Positions 49,583 to 59,267 are shown, numbered from the stretch's first letter. The stretch: 64,000 bases of DNA from Anabaena cylindrica PCC 7122 (GCF_000317695.1 NC_019771.1:2732001-2796000); one strand, 5' to 3'. A program made the numbers and translations. The notes: a model not told the origin generated them from the letters alone.

Positions 49583-49915
49583 ATGTCAGATATATTTCCA
49601 AAAGCCCTGAGTCAAGTTGCAGATTATTTCAAAGTCCTGTCTGAAGTCAGCCGGTTACAGGTGTTATGTTGTTTGAAAACTGGAGAGAAGAGTGTAACCG
49701 AGATTATTACACAGACTGGATTAGGACAAGCAAACGTGTCAAAGCATCTAAAAATTTTAACTCAAGCGGGGATTGTCAAAAGAACGCCGGAGGGAGTTAG
49801 CGTAATTTATGAAATAGCTGATCCAATTTTATTCCAATTATGTGATTTAGTATGCGATCGCTTGGCCGTGAGACTCGAAGAACAAACCAAGCAGCTAGAA
49901 CAGTTCAAAATGTAA
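49583..49915 (+). CDS. ArsR-family repressor (BigR/SqrR-like persulfide sensor)
   Basis: 110 aa. Winged-helix ArsR fold: LSEVSRLQVLCCLKTGEKSV, TEIITQTGLGQANVSKHLKI, LTQAGIVKRTPEGVSVIYEI. It has a Cys pair at the start (VLCC) and two Cys near the end (LCDLVCD), compatible with the two-cysteine persulfide-responsive regulators BigR/SqrR rather than metal-binding ArsR sites. It should repress the divergent persulfide dioxygenase-rhodanese genes until sulfide forms a tetrasulfide link. The Cys pairing is inferred from position only. Confidence 0.82.
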   Translation: MSDIFPKALSQVADYFKVLSEVSRLQVLCCLKTGEKSVTEIITQTGLGQANVSKHLKILTQAGIVKRTPEGVSVIYEIADPILFQLCDLVCDRLAVRLEEQTKQLEQFKM

Positions 49916-49965
49916 GGGAATAGGGAATAGGGAATAGGTGACAGGTTACAGGTTACAGGTGACAG
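49916..49965. repeat. short tandem repeats GGGAATA and GGTTACA
   Basis: Three GGGAATA units (49916-49936) followed by GGTTACA-type heptamers. STRR-like DNA between arsR and the convergent hemA. Confidence 0.75.
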
Positions 49966-50061
49966 TAAGAGAAGAAGGGAATAGGTAGTTTTTTTATTCT
50001 CTTTTTCTTCTGACTCTTGCCCTCCGAACTCCGAACTCCTGCCCCCTGCCTCCTCTTGATT

Positions 50062-51348
50062 TCAGCTAAACTGCTTCCCTGCGTCTAGGTTAAATAACAT
50101 TTGCAGAGTTTGCATACAGTTACGCCTAGCTTCAACATCTTGTTGCGCTCGTAATTGCACCATTGGATCATGTAATATTTTATTAACAATACCTCTTGTT
50201 AAAGCCTCAATCACTTCTTGGTGTTTTTCCCCAAATTCTGAACCTAAGCGAGATAAAGCCTTTTCTAGTTCCTGTTCGCGGATAGTTTCAACTTTATTCC
50301 GCAGAGAACTAATTGTAGATACAGTTTCCAAACTACGCCACCACACATCAAAAGCTTCTACTTCTTCATCTAAAAGTTTTTCGGCTTCCTGTGCCATTTT
50401 CCGACGGCTTTCGTAATTTTGCGCTACAACCGCCTTTAAATCGTCCACGTTAAAGGCTTGCACATTTGCCAAGTCGTTCACATCTGCATCAACGTTACGA
50501 GGTACAGAAATATCAAATAACATCAGTGAATGGTTTGGTTCTAAAACCATTTCCAACTTAGCACGATCAAGAATTGGTTCTGTTGCTGAAGTACTTGTAA
50601 ATACAATATCACTTGCGGCAATTACTGCCATCATTTCTGGAAGCAGATGGATTTGGATTGGTTGTTCTGGAAACAACTTCGCTAATTCTTCAGCCCGTTC
50701 ACGGGAACGATTAACAATACTAATCTGAGTTGCACCTTTAGAAATTAGGTGTTGAACGAGCAACCGGGACATCTTACCAGCGCCCAAAATTGCTACACGG
50801 TAGGGAGATAAATTTTCTAATTTCATCTGGGCTAATTCCACAGCCGCCGAACTAATGGAGACTGCACCAGTACCGATACTAGTTTCAGTGCGAACCCGTT
50901 TACCCGCTGTTAAAGCTTGTTTAAATAGGCGATTTAAAATTGTTTTTATACCATTGTATTGCTGTCCCAGTTTGTGAGTATTTTTCACCTGAGCCAGAAT
51001 TTGACCTTCACCAAGGACGAGACTATCTAAACCAGCGGATACCCGCATTATATGCATTACAGCGTCGTTATGCAGCAACATAAACAGGTGTTGTCGCAGA
51101 GACACAACAGGTAACTTGCTATGCTCAGAAAGAAACTGAGTAACTTCCTGAAGACCTTGGGTGATTTCACTGCTAACAATGTAAATTTCTAGGCGGTTAC
51201 AGGTGCTAAGGATGGCGACTTCATCAATATGAGGATAGCTGAGAAGATGAGCGATCGCACTTTCGGTTTGAGGTTCAGGAATACTTAGCTTTTCTCTAAC
51301 TTCTACTGGGGCTGTTTTATGGCTTAACCCTACCACTGCAATATTCAT
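50062..51348 (-). CDS. hemA: glutamyl-tRNA reductase
   Basis: 428 aa. Opens MNIAVVGLSHKTAPVEVREK, with the catalytic Cys near residue 50 in STCNRLEIY, GEGQILAQVKNTHKLGQQ and the NADPH-binding VAILGAGKMSRLLVQHL. The C-terminal dimerisation helices have ETIREQELEKALSRLG. It reduces glutamyl-tRNA(Glu) to glutamate-1-semialdehyde, the first committed step of tetrapyrrole (chlorophyll, haem, phycobilin) synthesis. It follows glpX on the same strand, an association I recall from other cyanobacteria. Full-length for the family. Confidence 0.97.
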   Translation of the reverse strand: MNIAVVGLSHKTAPVEVREKLSIPEPQTESAIAHLLSYPHIDEVAILSTCNRLEIYIVSSEITQGLQEVTQFLSEHSKLPVVSLRQHLFMLLHNDAVMHIMRVSAGLDSLVLGEGQILAQVKNTHKLGQQYNGIKTILNRLFKQALTAGKRVRTETSIGTGAVSISSAAVELAQMKLENLSPYRVAILGAGKMSRLLVQHLISKGATQISIVNRSRERAEELAKLFPEQPIQIHLLPEMMAVIAASDIVFTSTSATEPILDRAKLEMVLEPNHSLMLFDISVPRNVDADVNDLANVQAFNVDDLKAVVAQNYESRRKMAQEAEKLLDEEVEAFDVWWRSLETVSTISSLRNKVETIREQELEKALSRLGSEFGEKHQEVIEALTRGIVNKILHDPMVQLRAQQDVEARRNCMQTLQMLFNLDAGKQFS

Positions 51349-51352
51349 TTCT

Positions 51353-51458
51353 TAAATTGGTAATTGGTAATGGGTAATTTGTAATGGGTGATGGGTAATG
51401 GGTAACAGGTGATGGGTAAGACATTATTCCCAATCACCAATCACCAATCACCAATCAC
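51353..51458. repeat. short tandem repeats TAATGGG and CAATCAC
   Basis: Degenerate TAATGGG-type units at about 51356-51420 and four perfect CAATCAC units at 51431-51458, between glpX and hemA. STRR-type; no gene. Confidence 0.8.
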
Positions 51459-51470
51459 CAGTGAAAGTTA

Positions 51471-52508
51471 CTACCGCAGTTGAATAACCTTGGGTTCTTC
51501 AAACAAGTGAACTGTATCCACAAATCGAGCGGTTTTAGATTGGCTAGAAATAACCAAGCTTTGGGTTCTAGCACCACCGTGGAAGAAACGGACACCATCC
51601 ATCAGAGTTCCGGGTGTGATACCGCAAGCTGCAAATAGCACTGTATTACCAGAAGCTAATTCATGGGCATCATAAACACGGTCTCCATCAGTAATACCCA
51701 TTTCCTTCAAACGAGCCAGATTACCTTCTCTGCTTTCGCCAATTAAACCTGTTTGCACTACTTCTGGATCATAAATCAGTTGTCCTTGGAAGTGTCCACC
51801 CAAGCAACGTAAAGCAGCGGCGGAAATTACACCTTCAGGTGCTGCACCGATACCCATCAAAGCATGAATATTAGTACCAGCGAAAGCACAAGAGATAGCA
51901 GCAGAAACGTCACCATCACTGATGAGTCTAACTCTGGCACCAGCGGTGCGAATTTCTTGAATAAGTTCTTTGTGACGGGGACGATCCATCACTACTACGA
52001 CCAATTCCTCAACAGCGCGGTTTAAGCACTCAGAAAGGATTTTCAGGTTTTCTGTAGCAGATTTGTTGATATCAACATGACCTTTAGCCGCTGCTGGTGC
52101 TGCGAGTTTACGCATATAGAAATCAGGCGCTGCAAACAAACCGCCTTTTTCGGAAATTGCCAAAACTGCCATTGAGCCATTTTGACCGTAAGCAACGAGG
52201 TTAGTACCTTCGCAAGGGTCAACAGCAATGTCAATTTCAACTAGTTCATCAGGGTTACAGAAATTTTTAGCATCTGGTTGAGTACAGATACCAACTTCTT
52301 CCCCAATGTAGAGCATAGGAGCTTCGTCACGTTCGCCTTCACCGATAACAATGCGTCCGCGCATATGGATTTTGTTCATCCGTTCGCGCATGGCTTCCAC
52401 AGCTACTTCATCAGCAGTGTTCTTTTCGCCCTTACCCATCCACTTCGAGGAAGCGATCGCTGCTTGCTCAACTACTTCAATAATCTCTAGCCCAAGTGTA
52501 TTTTCCAC
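51471..52508 (-). CDS. glpX: class II fructose-1,6-bisphosphatase / sedoheptulose-1,7-bisphosphatase
   Basis: 345 aa from the GTG at 52508 (VENTLGLEIIEVVEQAAIAS), the length and start expected for the cyanobacterial dual-function enzyme. Key segments are KWMGKGEKNTADEVAVEAMR, VIGEGERDEAPMLYIGEEVG, EIDIAVDPCEGTNLVAYGQ and GAAPEGVISAAALRCLGG, which together form the metal/phosphate site. It dephosphorylates FBP and SBP in the Calvin cycle. The frame stays open to a TTG at 52577, but those 23 residues are outside the family, so I reject that start. Confidence 0.96.
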   Translation of the reverse strand: MENTLGLEIIEVVEQAAIASSKWMGKGEKNTADEVAVEAMRERMNKIHMRGRIVIGEGERDEAPMLYIGEEVGICTQPDAKNFCNPDELVEIDIAVDPCEGTNLVAYGQNGSMAVLAISEKGGLFAAPDFYMRKLAAPAAAKGHVDINKSATENLKILSECLNRAVEELVVVVMDRPRHKELIQEIRTAGARVRLISDGDVSAAISCAFAGTNIHALMGIGAAPEGVISAAALRCLGGHFQGQLIYDPEVVQTGLIGESREGNLARLKEMGITDGDRVYDAHELASGNTVLFAACGITPGTLMDGVRFFHGGARTQSLVISSQSKTARFVDTVHLFEEPKVIQLR

Positions 52509-52723
52509 AAAGTCTACCCTTTCAATTGCTTGTTTTAGCGTCGTTTTATCGGCTATTTCAGTTTTCAAGTCTACCAAAGTGCGGATACATATAGAAAAAA
52601 GTTAAGTTTTACTGCTATTAATCTCGAATGTGTCCAAGATGAAAGACAATATGCGTAATTTTGTATTTCCGTGAGAATGTTCTAGGCTAGAGATAATTAA
52701 CAAATATTTCTAAGATTCAGAAT

Positions 52724-53038
52724 ATGCTCGACTTCCTCAATTCCTTCCTTGGTCGCCATCCAGAACGTGTTCAAGCCAACGTGGAAATATATACCTGGCA
52801 AACCTGCCCTTACTGCATCCGCGCCAAGCTGCTGTTATGGTGGAAAGGCGTTAAATTCACCGAATACAAAATTGACGGTGACGAAACAGCAAGAGCAAAC
52901 ATGGCAGAACGCGCCAACAGTCGCCGCAGCGTCCCCCAGATTTTCATTAATAACCAACACATAGGCGGTTGTGATGACCTGTATGCAATGGATACAAAAG
53001 GTCAACTTGACCCATTGCTAAATCAAGCCGCTACTTGA
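52724..53038 (+). CDS. grxC: glutaredoxin (GrxC type)
   Basis: 104 aa. Active site TCPYCIRAKLLLWWKG (CPYC dithiol), then RRSVPQIFINNQHIGGCDDL with the cis-Pro and GG-C-D glutathione-binding residues. It reduces disulfides and glutathionylated proteins using glutathione. The protein starts with a short extension (MLDFLNSFLGRHPERVQAN) before the thioredoxin fold. It is followed 41 bp later by tadA. Confidence 0.94.
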   Translation: MLDFLNSFLGRHPERVQANVEIYTWQTCPYCIRAKLLLWWKGVKFTEYKIDGDETARANMAERANSRRSVPQIFINNQHIGGCDDLYAMDTKGQLDPLLNQAAT

Positions 53039-53079
53039 CATACTCTCTGAGACTCTGCGCCTCTGCGTGATATAAATTC

Positions 53080-53565
53080 ATGTTTCCTGAACATCCAGAA
53101 TATCTAAAACATCAAAAATGGATGAATCACGCCCTAGCATTAGCACAGGTGGCAGGTGATGCTGGTGAAGTTCCCGTAGGTGCGGTAATTATTGACCCAG
53201 AAGGCAAATTAATAGCCGAAGGAGAAAATAGGAAAGAACGCGACCAAGACCCCACAGCACACGCAGAAATTATTGCTATTCGCGCAGCTGCAAAAAACTT
53301 GCAAAGTTGGCGCTTGCTTCAATGTACTCTTTATGTAACTCTAGAACCGTGTCCCATGTGTGCTGGTGCGATCGCTCATGCACGTTTAGCGACACTTGTC
53401 TATGGAGTAGACGATACCAAAACTGGCGCAATTCGTACTGTTATCAACATACCCGACAGCCCAGCTTCTAATCACCGCCTACAAGTAGTTGGAGGCATTC
53501 TAGAATCAGCTTGTCGTCAGCAATTGCAGACTTGGTTTGCTACTAAGCGACAAACCCAAAATTAA
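53080..53565 (+). CDS. tadA: tRNA(Arg) adenosine-34 deaminase
   Basis: 161 aa. Zinc and catalytic motif HAEIIAIRAA (His-Ala-Glu) with the second ligand block PCPMCAGAIAHARL, the standard CDA/TadA pair. VGAVIIDPEGKLIAEGEN precedes it. It deaminates the wobble adenosine to inosine in tRNA-Arg(ACG). Between grxC and this gene is a 'tctctgagactctgcgcctctg' repeat in which the start context sits, but the MFPEHPEYLKHQKWMNHAL N-terminus matches the family. Confidence 0.94.
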   Translation: MFPEHPEYLKHQKWMNHALALAQVAGDAGEVPVGAVIIDPEGKLIAEGENRKERDQDPTAHAEIIAIRAAAKNLQSWRLLQCTLYVTLEPCPMCAGAIAHARLATLVYGVDDTKTGAIRTVINIPDSPASNHRLQVVGGILESACRQQLQTWFATKRQTQN

Positions 53566-53678
53566 CAGACAGAGGTAAAACTGTCCAGATCACAATCCAC
53601 AAGTTACCAAGAAAATCTACGGTGGACATAATCAAATTTGCATCACATTTTACCCGCTAACTAGCAGCCACCGTCATC

Positions 53679-54446
53679 ATGGAACTTCACTCTGCTTCTA
53701 CTAACTCTCAATCTCAATTAACAAATCAACCCGTAAATCCTCAGGTGGCTTCTAGTACCTCCAGGATTTCGCCTTGGTTAACTCCCCTGGCGTATTTTTT
53801 GGGACGCAACTTTGTTTTACCCTTGTTTTTTGGTAACATTAATATCACTGGACAAGAAAATATCCCCGCAAATTCTCCAGTAATTTTTGCCCCTACCCAC
53901 CGTTCTCGTTGGGATTCAATACTATTACCCTACGCGGTTGGTCGTAGTGTCACTGGGCGAGATTTGCGGTTTATGGTCACAAGTAGTGAGTGTCAAGGAA
54001 TGCAAGGCTGGTTTGTCCGCCGTATGGGAGGTTTTCCTGTCGATACCCAACGTCCTGCGATCGCTACTTTGCGTCATGCAGTAGAGTTAATGGCACACAG
54101 AGAAATGTTAGTAATTTATCCCGAAGGTGGAATTTACCGTGATGGCAAAGTTCACACATTAAAACCGGGAATTGCGCGTTTAGCTTTGACTGCTGAATCT
54201 AATCACCCAGGCTTAGAAGTAAAAATTCTCCCCGTTGGCATTAATTACAGCCAACCTTATCCCAACTGGGGTACAGATGTGAACATTCACATTGGGGAAG
54301 CCATAAAAGTTGCAGATTATATCAATGGTTGTTCAAAACGAAATGCTAAACGTCTCACAGCAGATTTAGCAAATAAATTACAACAATTCAGCCATCAAGA
54401 ATCAGAAATAACTTCTCACGCTTTTGCAGAAATGACCAATTCTTAA
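53679..54446 (+). CDS. plsC: 1-acyl-sn-glycerol-3-phosphate acyltransferase
   Basis: 255 aa. Motif I H-x4-D is THRSRWDS, motif III is IYPEGGIYRDG with a conserved Glu-Gly, and LPVGINYSQPYP is motif IV-like. A hydrophobic segment near 35-60 (LAYFLGRNFVLPLFFGN) can anchor it in the membrane. It acylates lysophosphatidate to phosphatidate. It differs from the longer acyltransferase at 3122-4102. The gene is convergent with the CHAT-STAND gene, and a hairpin at 54452-54490 may terminate both. Confidence 0.88.
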   Translation: MELHSASTNSQSQLTNQPVNPQVASSTSRISPWLTPLAYFLGRNFVLPLFFGNINITGQENIPANSPVIFAPTHRSRWDSILLPYAVGRSVTGRDLRFMVTSSECQGMQGWFVRRMGGFPVDTQRPAIATLRHAVELMAHREMLVIYPEGGIYRDGKVHTLKPGIARLALTAESNHPGLEVKILPVGINYSQPYPNWGTDVNIHIGEAIKVADYINGCSKRNAKRLTADLANKLQQFSHQESEITSHAFAEMTNS

Positions 54447-54451
54447 TTAAA

Positions 54452-54490
54452 CTTCTCCACTTTTTAGGGAGACTTGAAGGTGGGAGAGAA
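54452..54490. terminator. possible bidirectional terminator between plsC and the CHAT gene
   Basis: CTTCTCCAC pairs imperfectly with GGTGGGAGAGAAG across a 'tttttagggagacttgaa' loop. It lies between convergent genes. No strong T-run on either strand, so confidence is limited. Confidence 0.35.
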
Positions 54491-54530
54491 GCTGAAAATA
54501 ATTGATTTTGTCGTTTATTAAAGTAGTTAA

Positions 54531-57500
54531 TTAACGGGAATTAACAATGCGATCGCACAGATGCTTATCAGAGTTGTCTACAACCACGCTATTGTTGAAA
54601 TAATCCCGCGTCCAACCGCAAGCACTTGTGAGCAGTGAATCAAGAGTTAACTCGTCTAATTTCCACAGAATCACAGTGTTGTCATAACTAGCAGAAGCGA
54701 TGATTTTGCCATTCGGGCTGAAGATGACACTTGTTAGGCTTTCCCGATGCCCACTCAAGGTTTGGATCTCATTGCCATTTAAATCCCAGATTTTAACAGT
54801 TTGATCATAACTAGCACTAGCTAGGTGCTGGCCATCGGGGCTAAAGACAACACTTATAACCTGTTTCTTATGCCCTTTGAAAATTTGCGGTTCCTTGCCG
54901 TTTTTTAAATCCCAGAGTATGACGGTTTTGTCATCACTTGCAGAAGCTAGGGTTTCACCATTGGGACTGAAAACGACACTTGTTACCTTATTCGTATGCC
55001 CTTTGAAAATTTGCGGTTCCTTGCCGTTTTTTAAATCCCAGAGTATGGCGGTTTTGTCATTACTAGCAGTGGCTAGGGTTTTACCATTGGGGCTGAAGAC
55101 GACACTTGTTACCCTATTCTTATGCCCTTTGAAAATTTGCGGTTCCTTGCCGTTTTTTAAATCCCAGAGTTTAACTGTTTTGTCATCACTAGCACTAGCC
55201 AAACGCTGCCCGTCAGGGCTGAAAACGACACTTGTTACCTTATTCTGATGTCCCTTGAGAGTTTGCCGTAACTTACCATTATTGACATCCCAGAGTTTAA
55301 TAGTTTTGTCATCACTAGCAGTAGCTAGAGATTGACCATCAGGACTAAAGACCGCACTTCTTACCCCTTGCTGATGTCCTTTCAAGGTTTGTAGTTGTTT
55401 ACCCTTTAAATCCCAGAGTTTGACAGTTTTGTCATAACTACCAGTAGCGAGATAATGCCCATCGGGGCTGAAGACAACACTACTAAAACCAAACTCCTGA
55501 TCTTTCAAAGTTTGCAGTTCATTACCCTGTAAATCCCAGAGTTTAACAGTTTTATCATCACTGACAGAAGCCAGAGTTTTACCATCAGGACTGAAAATCA
55601 CGTTTTTAATCAGCGCCTGATGCCTGTTAAAACTTTGCAGTTTTTTGGCAGTTTTGACATTCCAAAGTTTGATAGTTGTGTCTTCACTACCAGTAGCCAA
55701 AGTTTGACCATCGGGACTGAAGACGATAGTTGTTACCTGATCTTCATGTCCTTTAAAAGTTCGTAGTTTTTTACCGTTTAAATCCCAGAGTTTGACAGTT
55801 TTGCCTTCACTAGCAGTAGCTAAGGTCTGACCGTCAGGACTAAAGACGACATTTGTTACCTGCTCGTCACTGTCTTTGAAGGTTTGCAGTAAGTTACGCT
55901 TTAAATCCCAAAATTTAACTATATTTTGATTACTCACAGTAGCCAAAGTATCAGCTTTGGGACTGAAAACGACCATTTTTACCGGATCATCAGGCCAACT
56001 CAAGGTTTCTAGTAACTTACCTTTTAAATCCCAGAGTTTGACGATTTTGTGATCACTTACAGTAGCCAGGATTTCACCATCAGGACTAAATACAACAGTT
56101 TCTATCTGATGTTTATCTTCACTTAAGGTTAGCAGTAAATTACCCTTTAAATCCCAGAGTTTGACGGTTTTGTCATTACCAACACTAGCCAAAGTATTAC
56201 CTTGAGGACTAAAAACCACACTTGTTACCGCATCCTCGTGGCCACTGAAGGTTTGCAGGACATTGCCCTTTAAATCCCAGAGTTTAAAGGTTTTGTCATC
56301 ACCAGCACTCACCAGGGTTTTACCATCAGGACTAAAAATTACGCTCTTGATAGCACCTTCATGTTTAAAAACGTTGCGTTCTCTGACCCCATAAACTACC
56401 TTCTGCAACGCTTTCATTACTACCGGCTGGGTTTGGTTGTTTGCTTTTAAGATATTTCCTGCCTTAATTACTTCGACAAGTGCATCTAAATCTTGATTAT
56501 CCTCTAGCAGTGATAAGGAATATTGACTGTTGACCTCAGCTTGAGAGATTTTCGCTGTTTGTTTTTCTCTCAAAGCCCACAACCCCAAGCCAGCACTAAC
56601 AATCAAAGCCACCACTGCGCCACCAGCTACTCCCCAAGCAGTTCTCACTTCCCGGCGGCGATGTGCTTCTTTTTCTTGTTCTTGACGCTGGCGCAATTCT
56701 ACACAAGCGTTTACATAGTCAGCCTCAAGTTGATTCAGAAAACCTGCGTGCTTTGATAACACCTGGGCATCTTCCAATCTTCCCCCCCGATGCACCAAAT
56801 AATTCTCATCCTTTTGCTCCTGTTCCCATTCCAAAGCTGCCTGACGGATAGTTTCTCGTAGCTGTAAACTGATACGATTTTCATCTAACCAATTTAGTAA
56901 TCTTGGCCAGTGGCGAATTAATGCTTCATGGGCTACCTCTACCTCTTCTCGATTGCTAGAACCGTCTACACTGGTAACTACCAATCGCGCCCCTTCACCT
57001 GCTAACCGATTCACCAATTCTTTAATCAGTATCAAGTCCCCACCAGCAGGAACTAGTTCATCTAACCAAACCCGTCTGCGTGTATCCCGACGGTTCTCTC
57101 CCTGGAGAGCATTTTCATCTAAGCGAGTTAAACGGATAAATATATTCTTAACTTGGTCTTGTTCGGGAAGCGACAAAGTATGATAAACATCATCCGCAGT
57201 TTGTGCGATCGCCATATTTACACCACCAATGGCTGCATATTCCTCAGCCCGCAACCATCTACCATGTCGCCGCTTCCACATTTCCAGCATTGCGTGTTGT
57301 AGCAGTGGCATTGCACCCGGTTCACCTTGGACATCATCGAGAATGGTATTACTCAAGCCAGCCTCAAATCGTAACCCTACCTGAGCCGCTTGCATTTCCA
57401 TTGCTTTCCGCAGTTCTGATGTATCCATAGGGCCAATTAACTTCTGCCTAGTTTCCATCAGTTCTTTGAGTTGACGGTAAGGCGCACATTCGCCCCAAAA

Positions 57501-59267
57501 GTCAGCCCGCATGGTCATGACAACTTTCTGTTGCTGAGTCAGCTTTAACAACTGCTGAATGAATGCAACCCTCACACTTTCATCAGTGCAGAGGGTAAAT
57601 AGTTCTTCAAACTGGTCTATCACCAATATTGAAGATTGATCTTTTACCTGAGAAAGAGTGATTTGCAGTTTTTCAGTGGGCTGATTACTTGGTGTCATGT
57701 ATGCCATGACTAAACCAGGCTGTTTTTCCTGAAGTAAGGGGATCAAACCTGCCAATACTACCGATGATTTACCACTGCCAGATGCTCCTAAAACGGCTAA
57801 AAAGTTATGCTCAGTCAGCTTTTCTTGTAATTGAGCAATTAGTTGCTCACGCCCAAAGAAAAATTCGCGGTTTTTTTCCCGAAACGGATACAAACCCAAG
57901 AACGGACAACGAGAATCATAAGTAGGTGGTTGCTGACTTAATGCCAAAGCATTGAAACTCAGGTCAATTACTTGCTCACAAAGGTTATTTACTTCTGCTA
58001 ATGCTTGTTCTCGTTCTTCCAGAGCTTGTTTACTCAAGGCTGTAATATCTGCGCCTAAGCTGTTTCCTAGCTTCTGGGCTGCTGTCTCTAATATTTTTTG
58101 TCGTGTTGGCGCTCTTTCTGGTAATAACTTTTGCAACCGTTCTAAACCATCTGCAATTTCCGCATTTGTCAGTTTTCTGTCCAGTTGGTCACTAAATAGG
58201 GGTCTACCTCCTAAACGGCTAAACAATGCCGGTACAGTCACATCACCCCGTTCTGCTAAAGCGGCTGTAGCTTCATGTAATGCTGAATCTACCTCTCCAG
58301 ATGCTCTGAGTTGAAAATAAAACTTTTCTATGAAAGCTTGGGCAGTTTTAACGGTGACTTTCTCTGTCATTGCTATTACCGCAGGCATCCCTAAATCCCG
58401 CACTAATCGCTGTCCTAATCCTCCTAACGCCCCTTCGGCATCGGGGCTGGCACTCTCGCAAGTACATAGAAAGGTAAAATGTGGTAGCCCTTTAGCTCCT
58501 CGTAACGGTTTCAACCTTTCAACTAACCGTGTCGCTGTTACTACCTCCACTGTATTATCAGCTTTTGACCAGTAGAGCAAGGTTTCACCATCATCCATAA
58601 CTCTACCGTGACTGACAAAATGCAGCAATGTGTATTGTTTTGTACGATCAGTTAGTTGAGAACACAGTTCATCTAAGGTTGGTAGACCAATGGCTCCATC
58701 AACGGTTGCAAGTACGTCACAAGGTATTTCCCCTAAAGCTGTCTTGACGCTATTGACGTTGGCTACTACATCGAAATCGGCTAATTTATACTTTTTAGAA
58801 TCACTGGGACTGGCTACTAACACCAACGCCTTCAAGTCTCGCCTGCCAATGGGGGGAAAGCGGCGGTCAGTAATGGCGGGGATGTAGAATGAAAATGGTA
58901 CTCTCTGGTTTAGTGCTAATAATTGCCAGTCACCATCTATAGGGGCGCACAGCTTTTCCCAGCGCAAGTTTCTTAATTCTTTATCTGATGCTTCAATAAA
59001 AAGTAACATTCTCAGTGCTTCCTGAGACTCCCGGACTGCGCCCACAAAAGCATCACGTATTTCATCTTTAAATAGAGCTTTTCCCAACAATGTACCGTAG
59101 TCCTGGGTTTGTCCTAACAGACTCGTTAGCTGCTGCAAATTTTCAGAGGTTAGTTTGAGACTACCTTCCGAGCGTAATGGTAACAGTTCCCCTGGTCGGC
59201 TGTGTTCTACTACAATCGGCCAGTTATCCCCAGATTTGCGTTGGATGGTAATCTCAAAGATGTTCAT
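54531..59267 (-). CDS. CHAT caspase-like - STAND ATPase - WD40 protein
   Basis: 1578 aa. Residues about 1-350 contain a CHAT peptidase: LLHFVSHG (His220) and TFLCTCES (Cys270). A helical linker (about 365-450) leads to the nSTAND1 NTPase with Walker A GASGSGKS (494-501) and Walker B ILVIDQFEELF (547-557). A membrane-type helix sits near 885 (VAGGAVVALIVSAGLGLW). Fourteen WD40 repeats (about 970-1540) form two seven-bladed propellers, with VVFSPDG and D-x-T-x-K-L-W-D in each. The expected logic is: propellers sense a ligand, STAND oligomerises and the CHAT protease is activated. Repeats 10-12 are almost identical in DNA. It is the last gene of a four-gene strand. Confidence 0.9.
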   Translation of the reverse strand: MNIFEITIQRKSGDNWPIVVEHSRPGELLPLRSEGSLKLTSENLQQLTSLLGQTQDYGTLLGKALFKDEIRDAFVGAVRESQEALRMLLFIEASDKELRNLRWEKLCAPIDGDWQLLALNQRVPFSFYIPAITDRRFPPIGRRDLKALVLVASPSDSKKYKLADFDVVANVNSVKTALGEIPCDVLATVDGAIGLPTLDELCSQLTDRTKQYTLLHFVSHGRVMDDGETLLYWSKADNTVEVVTATRLVERLKPLRGAKGLPHFTFLCTCESASPDAEGALGGLGQRLVRDLGMPAVIAMTEKVTVKTAQAFIEKFYFQLRASGEVDSALHEATAALAERGDVTVPALFSRLGGRPLFSDQLDRKLTNAEIADGLERLQKLLPERAPTRQKILETAAQKLGNSLGADITALSKQALEEREQALAEVNNLCEQVIDLSFNALALSQQPPTYDSRCPFLGLYPFREKNREFFFGREQLIAQLQEKLTEHNFLAVLGASGSGKSSVVLAGLIPLLQEKQPGLVMAYMTPSNQPTEKLQITLSQVKDQSSILVIDQFEELFTLCTDESVRVAFIQQLLKLTQQQKVVMTMRADFWGECAPYRQLKELMETRQKLIGPMDTSELRKAMEMQAAQVGLRFEAGLSNTILDDVQGEPGAMPLLQHAMLEMWKRRHGRWLRAEEYAAIGGVNMAIAQTADDVYHTLSLPEQDQVKNIFIRLTRLDENALQGENRRDTRRRVWLDELVPAGGDLILIKELVNRLAGEGARLVVTSVDGSSNREEVEVAHEALIRHWPRLLNWLDENRISLQLRETIRQAALEWEQEQKDENYLVHRGGRLEDAQVLSKHAGFLNQLEADYVNACVELRQRQEQEKEAHRRREVRTAWGVAGGAVVALIVSAGLGLWALREKQTAKISQAEVNSQYSLSLLEDNQDLDALVEVIKAGNILKANNQTQPVVMKALQKVVYGVRERNVFKHEGAIKSVIFSPDGKTLVSAGDDKTFKLWDLKGNVLQTFSGHEDAVTSVVFSPQGNTLASVGNDKTVKLWDLKGNLLLTLSEDKHQIETVVFSPDGEILATVSDHKIVKLWDLKGKLLETLSWPDDPVKMVVFSPKADTLATVSNQNIVKFWDLKRNLLQTFKDSDEQVTNVVFSPDGQTLATASEGKTVKLWDLNGKKLRTFKGHEDQVTTIVFSPDGQTLATGSEDTTIKLWNVKTAKKLQSFNRHQALIKNVIFSPDGKTLASVSDDKTVKLWDLQGNELQTLKDQEFGFSSVVFSPDGHYLATGSYDKTVKLWDLKGKQLQTLKGHQQGVRSAVFSPDGQSLATASDDKTIKLWDVNNGKLRQTLKGHQNKVTSVVFSPDGQRLASASDDKTVKLWDLKNGKEPQIFKGHKNRVTSVVFSPNGKTLATASNDKTAILWDLKNGKEPQIFKGHTNKVTSVVFSPNGETLASASDDKTVILWDLKNGKEPQIFKGHKKQVISVVFSPDGQHLASASYDQTVKIWDLNGNEIQTLSGHRESLTSVIFSPNGKIIASASYDNTVILWKLDELTLDSLLTSACGWTRDYFNNSVVVDNSDKHLCDRIVNSR

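Noticed and set aside
54877..55248. A 123-residue plus-strand ORF with internal repeats (KICGSLPFFKSQS)
   Set aside because: It is the complement of the WD40 repeats of the CHAT-STAND gene; the repetition reflects those blades.
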